From NCBI RefSeq assembly GCF_900142395.1, contig NZ_FRAS01000012.1, positions 1-64,000 on the forward strand: a DNA stretch of 64,000 bases. The letters are read 5' to 3'. Below the pieces are notes generated by a model. That model was not told where the DNA came from. It ran no database searches and saw only the letters and a program-made list of their open reading frames with translations. Position numbers and translations under genes: made by a program. The stretch is from Hymenobacter psychrotolerans DSM 18569. Its GTDB lineage: Bacteria; Bacteroidota; Bacteroidia; Cytophagales; Hymenobacteraceae. Shown here piece after piece: positions 42,490-50,891 of this stretch (the stretch's first letter is position 1; each line of letters begins with the position of its first letter).

Positions 42490-42509
42490 GCGTAAAAGCC
42501 GGAAGACCA

Positions 42510-42806
42510 CTAGTAGGCCGAGCCGCTGGTAGAAGTCGATTTCATCTTCTTCTTATCGCGCGGCTTCTTCATTTCTTTGGTGCGGCGGGTTTGCTGGTCG
42601 TTGCCGGGCGTCAGCGTGGATTGCTCGCTGGCTGGCTGGGTGTTGCTGGAAGGCAGCGTACCCAACGACCCCGGAGGTTGCGCCGGCGGCGACGACTGCG
42701 GGCTTACGCTGCCGCTGGGGGTGGGGGTACTTTGGGGAGTAGTCTGGGCGGAGGCAGCCGTAACGCTCAGAGCGAAGGCAGCTGCGAAGGCAAGGAAAGT
42801 TTTCAT
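42510..42806 (-). CDS. Small exported Ser/Pro/Thr-rich protein
   Basis: 98 residues: signal peptide (MKTFLAFAAAFALSVTAASA), then a low-complexity Ser/Pro/Gln stretch to about residue 70 and a basic tail (RRTKEMKKPRDKKKMKSTS). No family. Exported and probably unstructured. Its divergent upstream region is shared with the gene at 43104. Confidence 0.6.
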   Translation of the reverse strand: MKTFLAFAAAFALSVTAASAQTTPQSTPTPSGSVSPQSSPPAQPPGSLGTLPSSNTQPASEQSTLTPGNDQQTRRTKEMKKPRDKKKMKSTSTSGSAY

Positions 42807-43103
42807 GAAATCAGAATTGGATAAGAGGAAACTAATGCCCTCTCATACGCAGGTCTGGCGGGCCGCGTTGAAAATCATTGGTCTATATCGGGTATAAGGT
42901 TATGGCATTCCTGCGTACGGATGAGCTTGAAAACAAACACCCTACAGCAGATTCACTGGCTATATTCTCAGCTTTCCGCCGGGCCCAGGACAGGGGCTGC
43001 CAGTGCCACAAGCAGCCGCACCGGAGAGGCGGCAGTCGTCCCGGAAACTGCCCCGCAATACCTGTATACTTGTACTAGTCTATCCCTTACTGCGTCCTGT
43101 CCT

Positions 43104-45632
43104 ATGAACTATCAGCGCCCGTTTTGGGCTGCGGCGGCCTGTGCCGCGCTTGTTTCTTTCACGTCGCCGGCCGACGACTTTACCCGGCGGGTAGCGGCTC
43201 AGCTGGAGCGGTTCTATGCCCTTACAAGTCCCGAAAAAGTATACCTGCAGTTTGATAAAGAAGTCTACAACGCCGGAGAAACGCTCTGGTTCAAAGGCTA
43301 CGTGGTAGACGCGGCCCGCCACCGGCCCGACAGCGTAAGCCAGGTGCTCTACGTTGACCTGATTGGCCCCGACCAGAAGCTGCTGACGCGCCAGGCGCTG
43401 GCCGTGCAGGCCGGCGGAGCCCCCGGCAGCTATTCGCTGCCCGACAACCTGCCCCAGGGCCTGTACACGGTGCGCGCCTACACCAACTGGATGCGCAACA
43501 CCCCCGACTACTTCTTTAGCCGGACGCTACCCGTGCTGGCCGCTGCGGCCGCGGCTCCCGGGCAAGCCGAAAAAACAGCCGGTGCAGCTCCCGCTCAGGT
43601 TCAGTTCTTCCCGGAAGGTGGCGAGCTGGTGGCCGACTTGCCCGGGGTAGTAGCGTTCAAGGCTACCGGCCCCGATGGGCGCGGCATCAGCGTGAGCGGC
43701 ATGGTGCATGACGAGCAGGGCACCGTGGTAGCGCAGCTGCGCAGCCACCATCTGGGCATGGGGCGCTTTGAGCTGCAGCCCGTGGCCGGACGCCGCTACA
43801 CAGCCACCGTGCGCTACGCCAACGGCCAGGAAGCCTCTTACAACCTGCCCGCTGCACTGCCGGCCGGCTATACGCTTCAGGTGCAGGAGAAACCGGACGC
43901 GTTTCGGGTGCTGATCCGGCGGAAGGCGGGCACCGGAGTAGTCCCTCCCGAACGCATTACGTTGGTTGCGCACGTGCGCGGCACGCTGGTGCATACCGAG
44001 CAGGCCGAAATCAACAGCGCCGGTCTGCTTACTGTATCGGTTCCGAAAGCGCAGCTGCCGGCCGGCCTTCTGCATTTCACCGTGTTTGATGGGCAGCAGG
44101 TACCCCGCTGCGAGCGGCTGGCGTTCAGCGCGCCCGGTGCCGGTGCCCGGCTTACGGTGCAGCCTACCCGGAAAGCGTACGGCCCTCAGGAAACCATCAC
44201 GCTGCAAGTTGCCGCGCAGGACGCAGCCGGCAAACCGCTGGCGGGCCGCTTTTCGCTGGCTGTTACGGCTGTAGCCGGGGCACCGCAGCTACGCAACACC
44301 TCCGATATCCGGACCAGCCTCCTACTGACCTCCGATTTGCAAGGGGAAGTAGAGCAGCCGGGCTATTATTTCGCTGCTACCACCCCGGCCACCACCCGCG
44401 CCCTCGATGATTTGCTGCTCACGCAGGGCTGGCGCCGATTTGTGTGGAAAACGCTGCTGGCCGACCAGTGGAGCCCGCAGCCTTACGGACGCGAGCAAAG
44501 CCCGAGCATGAGTGGCCAGGTGGTGGGCAAGCAACTGGAGCCGCTGCCCGACGCGGCCGTGGTGCTCACCAGCTTCCAGCCGGCCAGATCCTACCAGACC
44601 CTGACCGATGCGGACGGCCGCTTCACTTTTTCCGGCTTTTCCGGGCAGGATTCGGCGGCGGTGCGGATAGTGGCGCTGCCTGCGAAAGGCGTCAAACGTC
44701 CGCAGGTGGTCCTGGATGAAAAGCTGCCCACCATTGCCCCTGCCGGGGCCGCCCTGTGGCCCTGGTCACCGGACAGCACGGCGCAGAAGCTGCAGGCAGT
44801 AGCCGGCCGCAACCCGGCAAGCATGCGCGACAAAAGCATTCTGCTGAACGAAGTAACCGTGCAGCAAAACGCGCCGCAGGTAACCCGGCCCGATAACCGG
44901 CGCATCTACGGCCGGCCCGATGCCACCATCCTGACCAGAAATATTGCCGGTATCGGTACTTACAAAGACATTGTGCAGGTGCTGCAGGGGCGCGTGGCGG
45001 GCCTCACCGTCATTGCCAACCAGGACAACGTGCGGATAACGATGCGCGGCAAAAGCAGCGCCAGCCAGACGCAGCTGGGGCCGGCCATCCAGCAGGGTAT
45101 CAACTCCCGCAACCGGCCGGTGGTCAACGAAACACCGGCTATACCCACGGCCACACCGCTGTTTCTGCTCGATGGCGTTCCGACGGACATCAACATGATC
45201 AACTCGATACCGGTAGTAGACATTGAGGCTATTGAAGTGCTGAAACCGGGGTCGGCGGCTATTTTTGGGGAGCGGGGCGCTTCGGGTGCTATTGCGTTTC
45301 TCACGAAGCGCGGCAACCCCAATTACCGGCCCGGCGAAGAACCCGCCCCTACTCTGCTGGCGCCGATGTATGCCCCGCCCCGCCTGCAGCGGGTACGCGA
45401 GTTCTACACCCCGGCTGCTGGTGCCACCACCCCACCCGATGCCCCGGCGGCCCGCCCGAGCGCCACGCTTTACTGGAACCCCACCGTGCAGACCGATGCC
45501 AGCGGAACAGCCACCGTTTCGTTTGGCAGCGCAGCAAAATCCGGCTCGTTCCGGGTGGTTGCCGAGGGCCTGACGCGCACCAACGAACCGGTGCGCGCAA
45601 CCGAATTCTTTCGGGTAGAAGCGGCGAAATAG
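43104..45632 (+). CDS. Exported MG2-like/TonB-plug domain protein without barrel
   Basis: 842 residues from the ATG at 43104 with an N-terminal signal peptide. Residues ~30-135 (EKVYLQFDKEVYNAGETLWF, KGYVVDA) are the macroglobulin MG2-like domain used in Bacteroidota anti-protease-like proteins. Around 480-520 there is a carboxypeptidase-regulatory-like beta domain. Residues ~600-720 form a TonB receptor plug: SUSC-type signature PLFLLDGVPTDINMINSIPV and EVLKPGSAAIFGERGASGAI. No C-terminal beta-barrel follows. Such proteins probably work in the periplasm or as surface components; the exact role is unknown. Confidence 0.82.
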   Translation: MNYQRPFWAAAACAALVSFTSPADDFTRRVAAQLERFYALTSPEKVYLQFDKEVYNAGETLWFKGYVVDAARHRPDSVSQVLYVDLIGPDQKLLTRQALAVQAGGAPGSYSLPDNLPQGLYTVRAYTNWMRNTPDYFFSRTLPVLAAAAAAPGQAEKTAGAAPAQVQFFPEGGELVADLPGVVAFKATGPDGRGISVSGMVHDEQGTVVAQLRSHHLGMGRFELQPVAGRRYTATVRYANGQEASYNLPAALPAGYTLQVQEKPDAFRVLIRRKAGTGVVPPERITLVAHVRGTLVHTEQAEINSAGLLTVSVPKAQLPAGLLHFTVFDGQQVPRCERLAFSAPGAGARLTVQPTRKAYGPQETITLQVAAQDAAGKPLAGRFSLAVTAVAGAPQLRNTSDIRTSLLLTSDLQGEVEQPGYYFAATTPATTRALDDLLLTQGWRRFVWKTLLADQWSPQPYGREQSPSMSGQVVGKQLEPLPDAAVVLTSFQPARSYQTLTDADGRFTFSGFSGQDSAAVRIVALPAKGVKRPQVVLDEKLPTIAPAGAALWPWSPDSTAQKLQAVAGRNPASMRDKSILLNEVTVQQNAPQVTRPDNRRIYGRPDATILTRNIAGIGTYKDIVQVLQGRVAGLTVIANQDNVRITMRGKSSASQTQLGPAIQQGINSRNRPVVNETPAIPTATPLFLLDGVPTDINMINSIPVVDIEAIEVLKPGSAAIFGERGASGAIAFLTKRGNPNYRPGEEPAPTLLAPMYAPPRLQRVREFYTPAAGATTPPDAPAARPSATLYWNPTVQTDASGTATVSFGSAAKSGSFRVVAEGLTRTNEPVRATEFFRVEAAK

Positions 45633-45727
45633 CCGCTGGGGCCGGCTGAGGTAGCGCCGAGCCTGATCATATAATTTTCATTATATTCAACAGACAAACT
45701 ACTGCATGTGGCGGCAAGCATGAACTG

Positions 45728-47359
45728 ATGAAGAAGGTACTGGTGGCGGTGTGGGGGCTGTGGCTGATGGCATCGATGGCGCAGGGCCAGACGACACCTG
45801 CCGATATGGTCCTGCTAAACGGCCGCATCTTCACTGCTGACCCGGCCCGGCCCCGGGCGGAGGCGCTGGCTATCCGGGGGGAGCGGATTGTGGCGGTGGG
45901 CACCACGGCGGAAATAACCAGGCTGGCCGGCCCCAACACGCGCCGCCTCGATGTGCAGGGCCGCACCATCACGCCGGGCTTCAACGACGCGCACAACCAT
46001 TTCAGCCCCGATGCGCCCGGCGTGCACCTGGCGTTCAAAACCCTGGAGCCGAGCTGGGCAGAAACTGCCCCGGCCCTCACGGCGGCCGCGGCCAAGGCCC
46101 CGGCCGGCACTTGGCTGTTTGGCACGGTGGGCGCCACGGTGGTGCTGAATGAGCAGGTAACCCGCGCCGCCCTCGACCAGCTGGCCCCGCGCCACCCCGT
46201 GCTGCTGCGCGCCTACTACGGCCACGGCTTCATTGCTAACTCGCTGGCGCTGCAGAAACTCAACCTCACCGACCAGCAGCCCGACCCGTTGGGCGGCTAC
46301 TTCGAGCGCACGGCCACTACCCCGCCCCAGCTCAACGGGCGCTTCTGGGAATACGCGCAGTGGCAGCCCAGCCGCACCCTCACGGCCCAGGTGCCCGATT
46401 CGGCGGCCGTGGCGGAGCTGCGGCAGCTGTCTGATGAGGCGGTGCGGCTGGGTATTACGTCCATGCAGCTGTTTTCGTCGTTGCCCTTCGAGCGGTTTGT
46501 GCGGCTGCTGCATCAGGCTAAGCTGCCGATTCGGGTGCGGGCCATTCCGTTTTCGCCGACCACGCCCCAGCAGCGCGACTTGTCTGAGGTGCGGCGGCTG
46601 CCGAAGCCAGCGGCGGCCAATGCCAAAGTGACGGCCAGCGGCATGAAGTGGGTGCTGGATGGCACGCCCTACGAGCGGGGCGCGGCCCTGCGCCAGCCCT
46701 ACCTCGACAGGCCCGACTGGAAAGGCACGCTGAACTTCACGGAGGCCGAAGTGGCGCGCATGGTGCAGGAAGCAGTGGAGATGCAGCAGCAGCTACTGGT
46801 GCATTGCGCCGGCGACCGAAGCGCGGAAGTGGTGCTGCAGGCGCTGGAAAACAACGGCCCGGCCGCCGGCTGGCCTGCGCGGCGCATGCGCATCGAGCAC
46901 GGCGACGGAGTGGTGGCCGACCTGCTGCCGCGGGCCAAAAAGCTGGGCGTGGTGGTGGTGCAGAACCCCATGCACTTCTCGGAGCCGCAGCTGTTCCAGC
47001 AGCGCTGGGGCCGGGGCATGCAGCCGCTGGGCTCGCTGCTGGCGGCGGGGGTGCCGGTGGCGCTGGGCTCCGATGGGCCTTTGAATCCGTTTCTGAATAT
47101 ACTGATGGCCAGCCTCACGCCGGCCAATCCGAAGGAGGCCATTACGCGGGAGCAGGCGGTGCAGGCCTATACTTACGGCTCGGCTTTCGCCGAATTTGCG
47201 GAAAAGGACAAGGGCCGGATTGCGGTGGGGCAGCTGGCCGACGTGGTGGTACTGTCGCAGGACATTTTTGCGGTGCCGCCGCCGGAGCTGCCCAAAACGA
47301 CCAGTCTGCTGACGCTGATTGGCGGGCAGGTGGCCTACGATGCCAAGGTGCTGAAGTAG
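45728..47359 (+). CDS. Exported amidohydrolase (YtcJ-like)
   Basis: 543 residues with a signal peptide (MKKVLVAVWGLWLMASMAQG). Metal-binding segment GFNDAHNHFSPDAPG (about 96-110), the second His site LLVHCAGDRSAE, IEHGDGVV, and the late Asp in VALGSDGPLNP fit the amidohydrolase superfamily, YtcJ/DUF3369-like branch. It would hydrolyse an amide or ester in the periplasm or outside the cell; the substrate cannot be told. Starts 95 bp after the TonB-plug gene in the same direction. Confidence 0.88.
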   Translation: MKKVLVAVWGLWLMASMAQGQTTPADMVLLNGRIFTADPARPRAEALAIRGERIVAVGTTAEITRLAGPNTRRLDVQGRTITPGFNDAHNHFSPDAPGVHLAFKTLEPSWAETAPALTAAAAKAPAGTWLFGTVGATVVLNEQVTRAALDQLAPRHPVLLRAYYGHGFIANSLALQKLNLTDQQPDPLGGYFERTATTPPQLNGRFWEYAQWQPSRTLTAQVPDSAAVAELRQLSDEAVRLGITSMQLFSSLPFERFVRLLHQAKLPIRVRAIPFSPTTPQQRDLSEVRRLPKPAAANAKVTASGMKWVLDGTPYERGAALRQPYLDRPDWKGTLNFTEAEVARMVQEAVEMQQQLLVHCAGDRSAEVVLQALENNGPAAGWPARRMRIEHGDGVVADLLPRAKKLGVVVVQNPMHFSEPQLFQQRWGRGMQPLGSLLAAGVPVALGSDGPLNPFLNILMASLTPANPKEAITREQAVQAYTYGSAFAEFAEKDKGRIAVGQLADVVVLSQDIFAVPPPELPKTTSLLTLIGGQVAYDAKVLK

Positions 47360-47420
47360 CCGGGCTGCGCCGCCGGCTTCGCTTCTGCTCCAGGCCGTGT
47401 GGACAGTAGCCTATCAGGCC

Positions 47421-47511
47421 GTCATGCTGAGCGAAGCCGAAGCATCTCTCCCGCCAAAGTAATTTCTGGTTACCACTGCGGGAGAGATGCTTCGGCTTCG
47501 CTCAGCATGAC
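47421..47511. repeat. Dispersed palindrome (GTCATGCTGAGCGAAGCC family), copy 2
   Basis: Perfect outer arms GTCATGCTGAGCGAAGCCGA plus AGCATCTC and their inverse, with a further CTCCCGC/GCGGGAG pair inside. Matches copy 1 at 5083-5177 in the outer 28 bases only; the centres differ. Confidence 0.85.
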
Positions 47512-47610
47512 AGTGTGGAATGTAGTTAACTCACCCTTTCCGGCTACTGCGCACAGACTTTGGCCGCGTTGCAGCGGCATCCCTCTCCCCTGCTTTCCTA
47601 CCCCACGCAA

Positions 47611-47638
47611 ACGGCCGCCCCTGGGCTGGGGCGGCCGT
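47611..47638 (-). terminator. Hairpin after helical protein B
   Basis: ACGGCCGCCC pairs with GGGCGGCCGT around an 8-base loop, 26 bp beyond the stop on the minus strand; the T-run is weak. Confidence 0.55.
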
Positions 47639-47663
47639 GGTGGTACTGCGCGGGACACCGTGC

Positions 47664-48341
47664 TTATACGGCCGGCTTCTGGCGGCGCTGGGCGGTGTTG
47701 ATGGTTTGGCGGGCCGACTGGTAGGCGGTGTAGAACTGGGGCTGGGGGCGCTGGTAGCGCACCAGAAACTTGTCGAGGCGGTTGCGGAGCAGGGCCATGG
47801 CGGCGCGCAGGGTGGTGGCCAGGACTTTGTTCTGGGCCTTGGCGTCGGCGGTGGCGGCGCGGGGCGCGACCTGCTCGGCCTGGAAGGCGTCGAGGGCGGC
47901 TTTCAGTTCAGTGAGTTCCTGCTGCGTGACGCCCTGCTCCTGGAGGGCGGTGAAGTGGGCGGTGGCCTGGGTATGGATGTTTTTGGCGATGCGGGCCAGG
48001 TCGTTGTCGGTGGAGCGGCGGAGCTGGCGCTCGGTGTAGTCGGCGTCGGTGTGGAGGCGGATGTCCTGCTGCTCGTCGGCGTAGGCGAGCAGGGCGGCGG
48101 CTACTTCGGTGGCGCGCTGGGCCAGCAGCTGCTTGGTGGCCTTTTTCACGGCCCCGGCGCTGTGGGGGTTGGCGGCCCCCTGCTGGGTTTCGGCGGTGGG
48201 GTCGAGGTTCTGGACCAGGGCGGCCAGCCCGGCGCGGGCAGTGCCAAGGGCTTTGTTGGTGGCATAGAGCTCGGCGTGCTGGTCGAGGACGGCGAGGGTG
48301 GCCTGCATCATGGTGAGGCGGGCGCGTTGCTTATCAGTCAT
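47664..48341 (-). CDS. All-helical hypothetical protein B (225 residues) next to array 3
   Basis: 225 residues from the ATG at 48341 (MTDKQRARLTMMQATLAVLD), the same length as the gene at 39488. No signal peptide or membrane helix. Nearly all helical: LLAQRATEVAAALLAYADEQ, ARIAKNIHTQATAHFTALQE, QGVTQQELTELKAALDAFQA, then EQVAPRAATADAKAQNK and LRAAMALLRNRLDKFLVRYQ, with an aromatic end QFYTAYQSARQTI. The 21-bp array begins 86 bp upstream of the start. No enzyme motif is present; a structural or nucleic-acid-linked role is only a guess. Confidence 0.78.
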   Translation of the reverse strand: MTDKQRARLTMMQATLAVLDQHAELYATNKALGTARAGLAALVQNLDPTAETQQGAANPHSAGAVKKATKQLLAQRATEVAAALLAYADEQQDIRLHTDADYTERQLRRSTDNDLARIAKNIHTQATAHFTALQEQGVTQQELTELKAALDAFQAEQVAPRAATADAKAQNKVLATTLRAAMALLRNRLDKFLVRYQRPQPQFYTAYQSARQTINTAQRRQKPAV

Positions 48342-48426
48342 AAAAACATAAGGGTTAAGTACCTGCGGAAGATAGGCGGTGGCGGGGAGCATCCGCTAAG
48401 CTGAACTGTACTTTATTTTGGCAGGG

Positions 48427-48678
48427 GTGGCAACGGCCGCTGCCGGCGTGGCAAGCGCCCCTGCCCTGGTGGCAACGCCCGCTGCCCTCGTGACAAGCGC
48501 CTCTGACCACGTGGCAAGACCTGCTGCCCTCGTGACAAAGCCCGCTGACGAGGTGGCAACGCCTGCTACCCTCGTGACAAGAGCCGCTGACCAGGTGGCA
48601 ACGCCCACTGGCGAGGTGACAAGCCGTTCTGACCGGGTGACAAGGGATAGTGGCGGAGGCGCAACGCCCGCCGCCCGC
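48427..48678. repeat. 21-bp-period repeat array 3 (direct only)
   Basis: GTGGCAA or GTGACAA begins at 48427, 48448, 48469, 48490, 48511, 48532, 48553, 48574, 48595, 48616, 48637 and (as GGCGCAA) 48658: twelve units, every step exactly 21 bp. The second half of the unit (GCCCGCTGCCCTC-like) is degenerate. Unlike arrays 1 and 2 there is no inverted half and the core differs. The array begins 86 bp upstream of the helical protein B gene. Confidence 0.92.
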
Positions 48679-48975
48679 CGAAACTTCAGCCCCTTTCTGG
48701 CGCAAGCTGGTAGCGCGTGCCTGCCCTTGACGTGAGGCGGTGCCTCACCCGATAGGCCCAGATGGCACAACCCCAGTTTGCCGCGTTGCGGTAGATAAGG
48801 TGCAACCTCAGCATCAGAAGTAGGCACGAGCTACAAGCTCGCGCTAATTTGGGGCTAGTTGGGGGCTTATCTAAACGATTAGCGTGGAAACGGTTTACTG
48901 CGTTGTAGCAAATGAGGACATTTAGGATTAATAGTCATATTATTGCTAAAGGGTAAAACTACTAACTCAAACAAG
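48679..48975. other. Region between array 3 and the DUF262 gene
   Basis: Contains a small hairpin GTGAGGC-GGT-GCCTCAC (48732-48748) and another CGAGCTACAAGCTCG near 48829. GC content drops from about 48880 as the AT-rich island begins. No gene seen. Confidence 0.5.
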
Positions 48976-50163
48976 ATGAATCAAGACAATAATTTTTCGG
49001 ATCTGGAAGATGAGTTTGAATACGTTGGTACTGATAATGAAGAGATTATTAGTAATATAGGTAATTATGACTTGTCAGGTGTTACTGTGTATTCTAGAGA
49101 TTGGACAGTGCAAACCATTGTCAGCCAAATAGAGCAAGAGAATATAGATTTAAATCCAGCATTTCAAAGAAGAAACGCATGGAATGATATAAAAAGAAGC
49201 TTGCTTATTGAATCTCTTGTGACTGGTTATCCTGTTCCTGAAATTGTTTTAGCAGAAGATCCAGAAAATCCAAGAAGGTATATTGTTATCGATGGAAAAC
49301 AAAGACTTCTGACAATAGCTGGATTTATTAATAACGATAAATATAATTATTGGGTAAATGATAAATTGGTAGGATTGCATGTTCGGCCTCAATTGAATGG
49401 GTTGAAATTCTCTGATTTTGGTAGTGGGCGGGCATCTGATGAATTAAGGTTTTTTCAAAATGCGGCTATGCGTTGTACTATTATATCTAATTTTAAGCAG
49501 GATGATATTTTGTATGATATTTTTTACAGATTAAATACTGGATCGGTTTCTTTGTCCACGCAGGAGTTGAGAAATGTAATTAACAGAGGTTCTTTTACAA
49601 ATTTTTTACTTTCTATCACTAATACACAGCAGCCTTTGCATAAAGTTTTAGGTATGAATGGGCCTGATAATAGATTGCGCGATGTTGAAATTCTGCTAAG
49701 GGTTATATCAATGATGCTTTATTCTCAGTCGTATCGAGGCAATCTGAAAGTTTTTTTAGATGAATCTATGAAGCTGACAAATAGAAAATGGATTCAAATA
49801 GGAGATAGGGTAATAGATACATATGATCAAATAAACCGTGCTATAGATAAGTTGGTTAAAGTGTTTGGTGACTACAAACGGATAGGTAGAAAGGCAGAAG
49901 GTGATAGAAGATTTAATAGAGTGATATTCGAAGCGGAAATACTTTTATTCGTTTTCGTAAATGATGATAAGCTGATTCCAAGAGCTATTGATGCGTTTTT
50001 GCTTGGGTATCGTGAATTGAGCAATAATTCAGAGTTTTTAAGAACAATTGAATCTACAACGAAAAGTGTAGATAACTATATAGCGAGGTTTGATATGTTG
50101 AAAAATCTGATTGAGAAATCATTTGAAATAAATATTGATCATAAATATTTTATGATAAAATAG
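48976..50163 (+). CDS. DUF262 (GmrSD N-terminal-like) protein
   Basis: 395 residues from the ATG at 48976; the longer TTG start at 48943 is not needed. TVQTIVSQIEQENIDLNPAF then QRRNAWNDIKRSLLIESLVT and YIVIDGKQRLLTIAGF carry the DUF262 signature (D-G-x-Q-R), a ParB/sulfiredoxin-like fold found in phage-restriction proteins such as GmrS. DUF262 domains are usually thought to bind or cleave nucleotides. GC content is far below the flanking genes. The HEPN-like gene follows after 2 bp, so the two are surely cotranscribed. Confidence 0.85.
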   Translation: MNQDNNFSDLEDEFEYVGTDNEEIISNIGNYDLSGVTVYSRDWTVQTIVSQIEQENIDLNPAFQRRNAWNDIKRSLLIESLVTGYPVPEIVLAEDPENPRRYIVIDGKQRLLTIAGFINNDKYNYWVNDKLVGLHVRPQLNGLKFSDFGSGRASDELRFFQNAAMRCTIISNFKQDDILYDIFYRLNTGSVSLSTQELRNVINRGSFTNFLLSITNTQQPLHKVLGMNGPDNRLRDVEILLRVISMMLYSQSYRGNLKVFLDESMKLTNRKWIQIGDRVIDTYDQINRAIDKLVKVFGDYKRIGRKAEGDRRFNRVIFEAEILLFVFVNDDKLIPRAIDAFLLGYRELSNNSEFLRTIESTTKSVDNYIARFDMLKNLIEKSFEINIDHKYFMIK

Positions 50164-50165
50164 AT

Positions 50166-50828
50166 ATGAGTAAGCTGGTTGTTGTTCCGAAAAGAATGGT
50201 TAATCTTGAACAGGCCTATGCTTATCTTTGTATGGCTGTTGATGAAGTGTATGATAAATTTTTATTAAAGTATGAGTCTATGCCACTTGCTGGCCCTAAT
50301 CTGTTTAGATTAGATGTAAAAGCATATTGCGTTCTTTGTCATGCAGCCTTTGAAGAGTATATAGAGAGAATTTCGCTAATTGTTTTGAACTGTGTGGTTG
50401 ATGATTATATTTACACTAGGCGTGTAAATGATAGTACTATGATGTTTATTCATAGTCAAATTAATTTTCAATCTTTATATAATGAAGATAAGGATGAAAT
50501 AATTCAAGTTTTTGATTATGTGAGAAAAAAACTTGAATTGGCTAAAGATATATTCTCTAGAAGTGTAAACACTAATCATGGGTTTGGGTTAAAGTATATG
50601 AGTAAAGTATTGACGCCATTTGCTATTGATATATCAAAGGATGCTAATTTAATGAATTCGTTAGTGATGTTAACTGGAGAGCGTGGATTTCATGCTCACA
50701 AAACTTTGGAAAGAGGTAATGTTAAGGATACCATTGGGCCAGAAATAGCATTTGATATTGTATTTGATTGCTTGGTATTATGTGAGGATATTTTAAATAA
50801 AGCAAAATATAAAGTTAAACCTCATTAG
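50166..50828 (+). CDS. HEPN-like protein (putative RNase) paired with DUF262
   Basis: 220 residues, AT-rich. Long helices throughout; the segment GERGFHAHKTLERG (about 175-188) contains R-x4-H, the catalytic motif of HEPN ribonucleases. CHAAFEEYIERISLIVLN and IFSRSVNTNHGFGLKYMS support a MAE_28990/RiboL-PSP-type HEPN protein, a group I recall as being found next to DUF262 genes. It may cut RNA when phage infection is sensed through the DUF262 partner. Assignment rests on the motif and context, not on a database match. Confidence 0.7.
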   Translation: MSKLVVVPKRMVNLEQAYAYLCMAVDEVYDKFLLKYESMPLAGPNLFRLDVKAYCVLCHAAFEEYIERISLIVLNCVVDDYIYTRRVNDSTMMFIHSQINFQSLYNEDKDEIIQVFDYVRKKLELAKDIFSRSVNTNHGFGLKYMSKVLTPFAIDISKDANLMNSLVMLTGERGFHAHKTLERGNVKDTIGPEIAFDIVFDCLVLCEDILNKAKYKVKPH

Positions 50829-50876
50829 TTATTTCATGTGCAACGGCTAATTGTGAGCGGTTGCACATGAAATAAC
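50828..50876. terminator. 17-bp perfect inverted repeat closing the AT-rich island
   Basis: GTTATTTCATGTGCAAC (50828-50844) pairs perfectly with GTTGCACATGAAATAAC (50860-50876) around a 15-base loop. It begins at the last base of the HEPN gene's stop codon and reaches the mfd 3' end. No T-run follows, so it may be a terminator for both genes or a boundary mark of the island. Confidence 0.65.
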
Positions 50877-50891
50877 CAATGGGGCTTAACT

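Noticed and set aside
48355..48827. Open frames on both strands over array 3 (heptads such as VATPAAL or CHEGSGR)
   Set aside because: Both strands are open because the unit is a multiple of three; no ATG context, promoter or family support.
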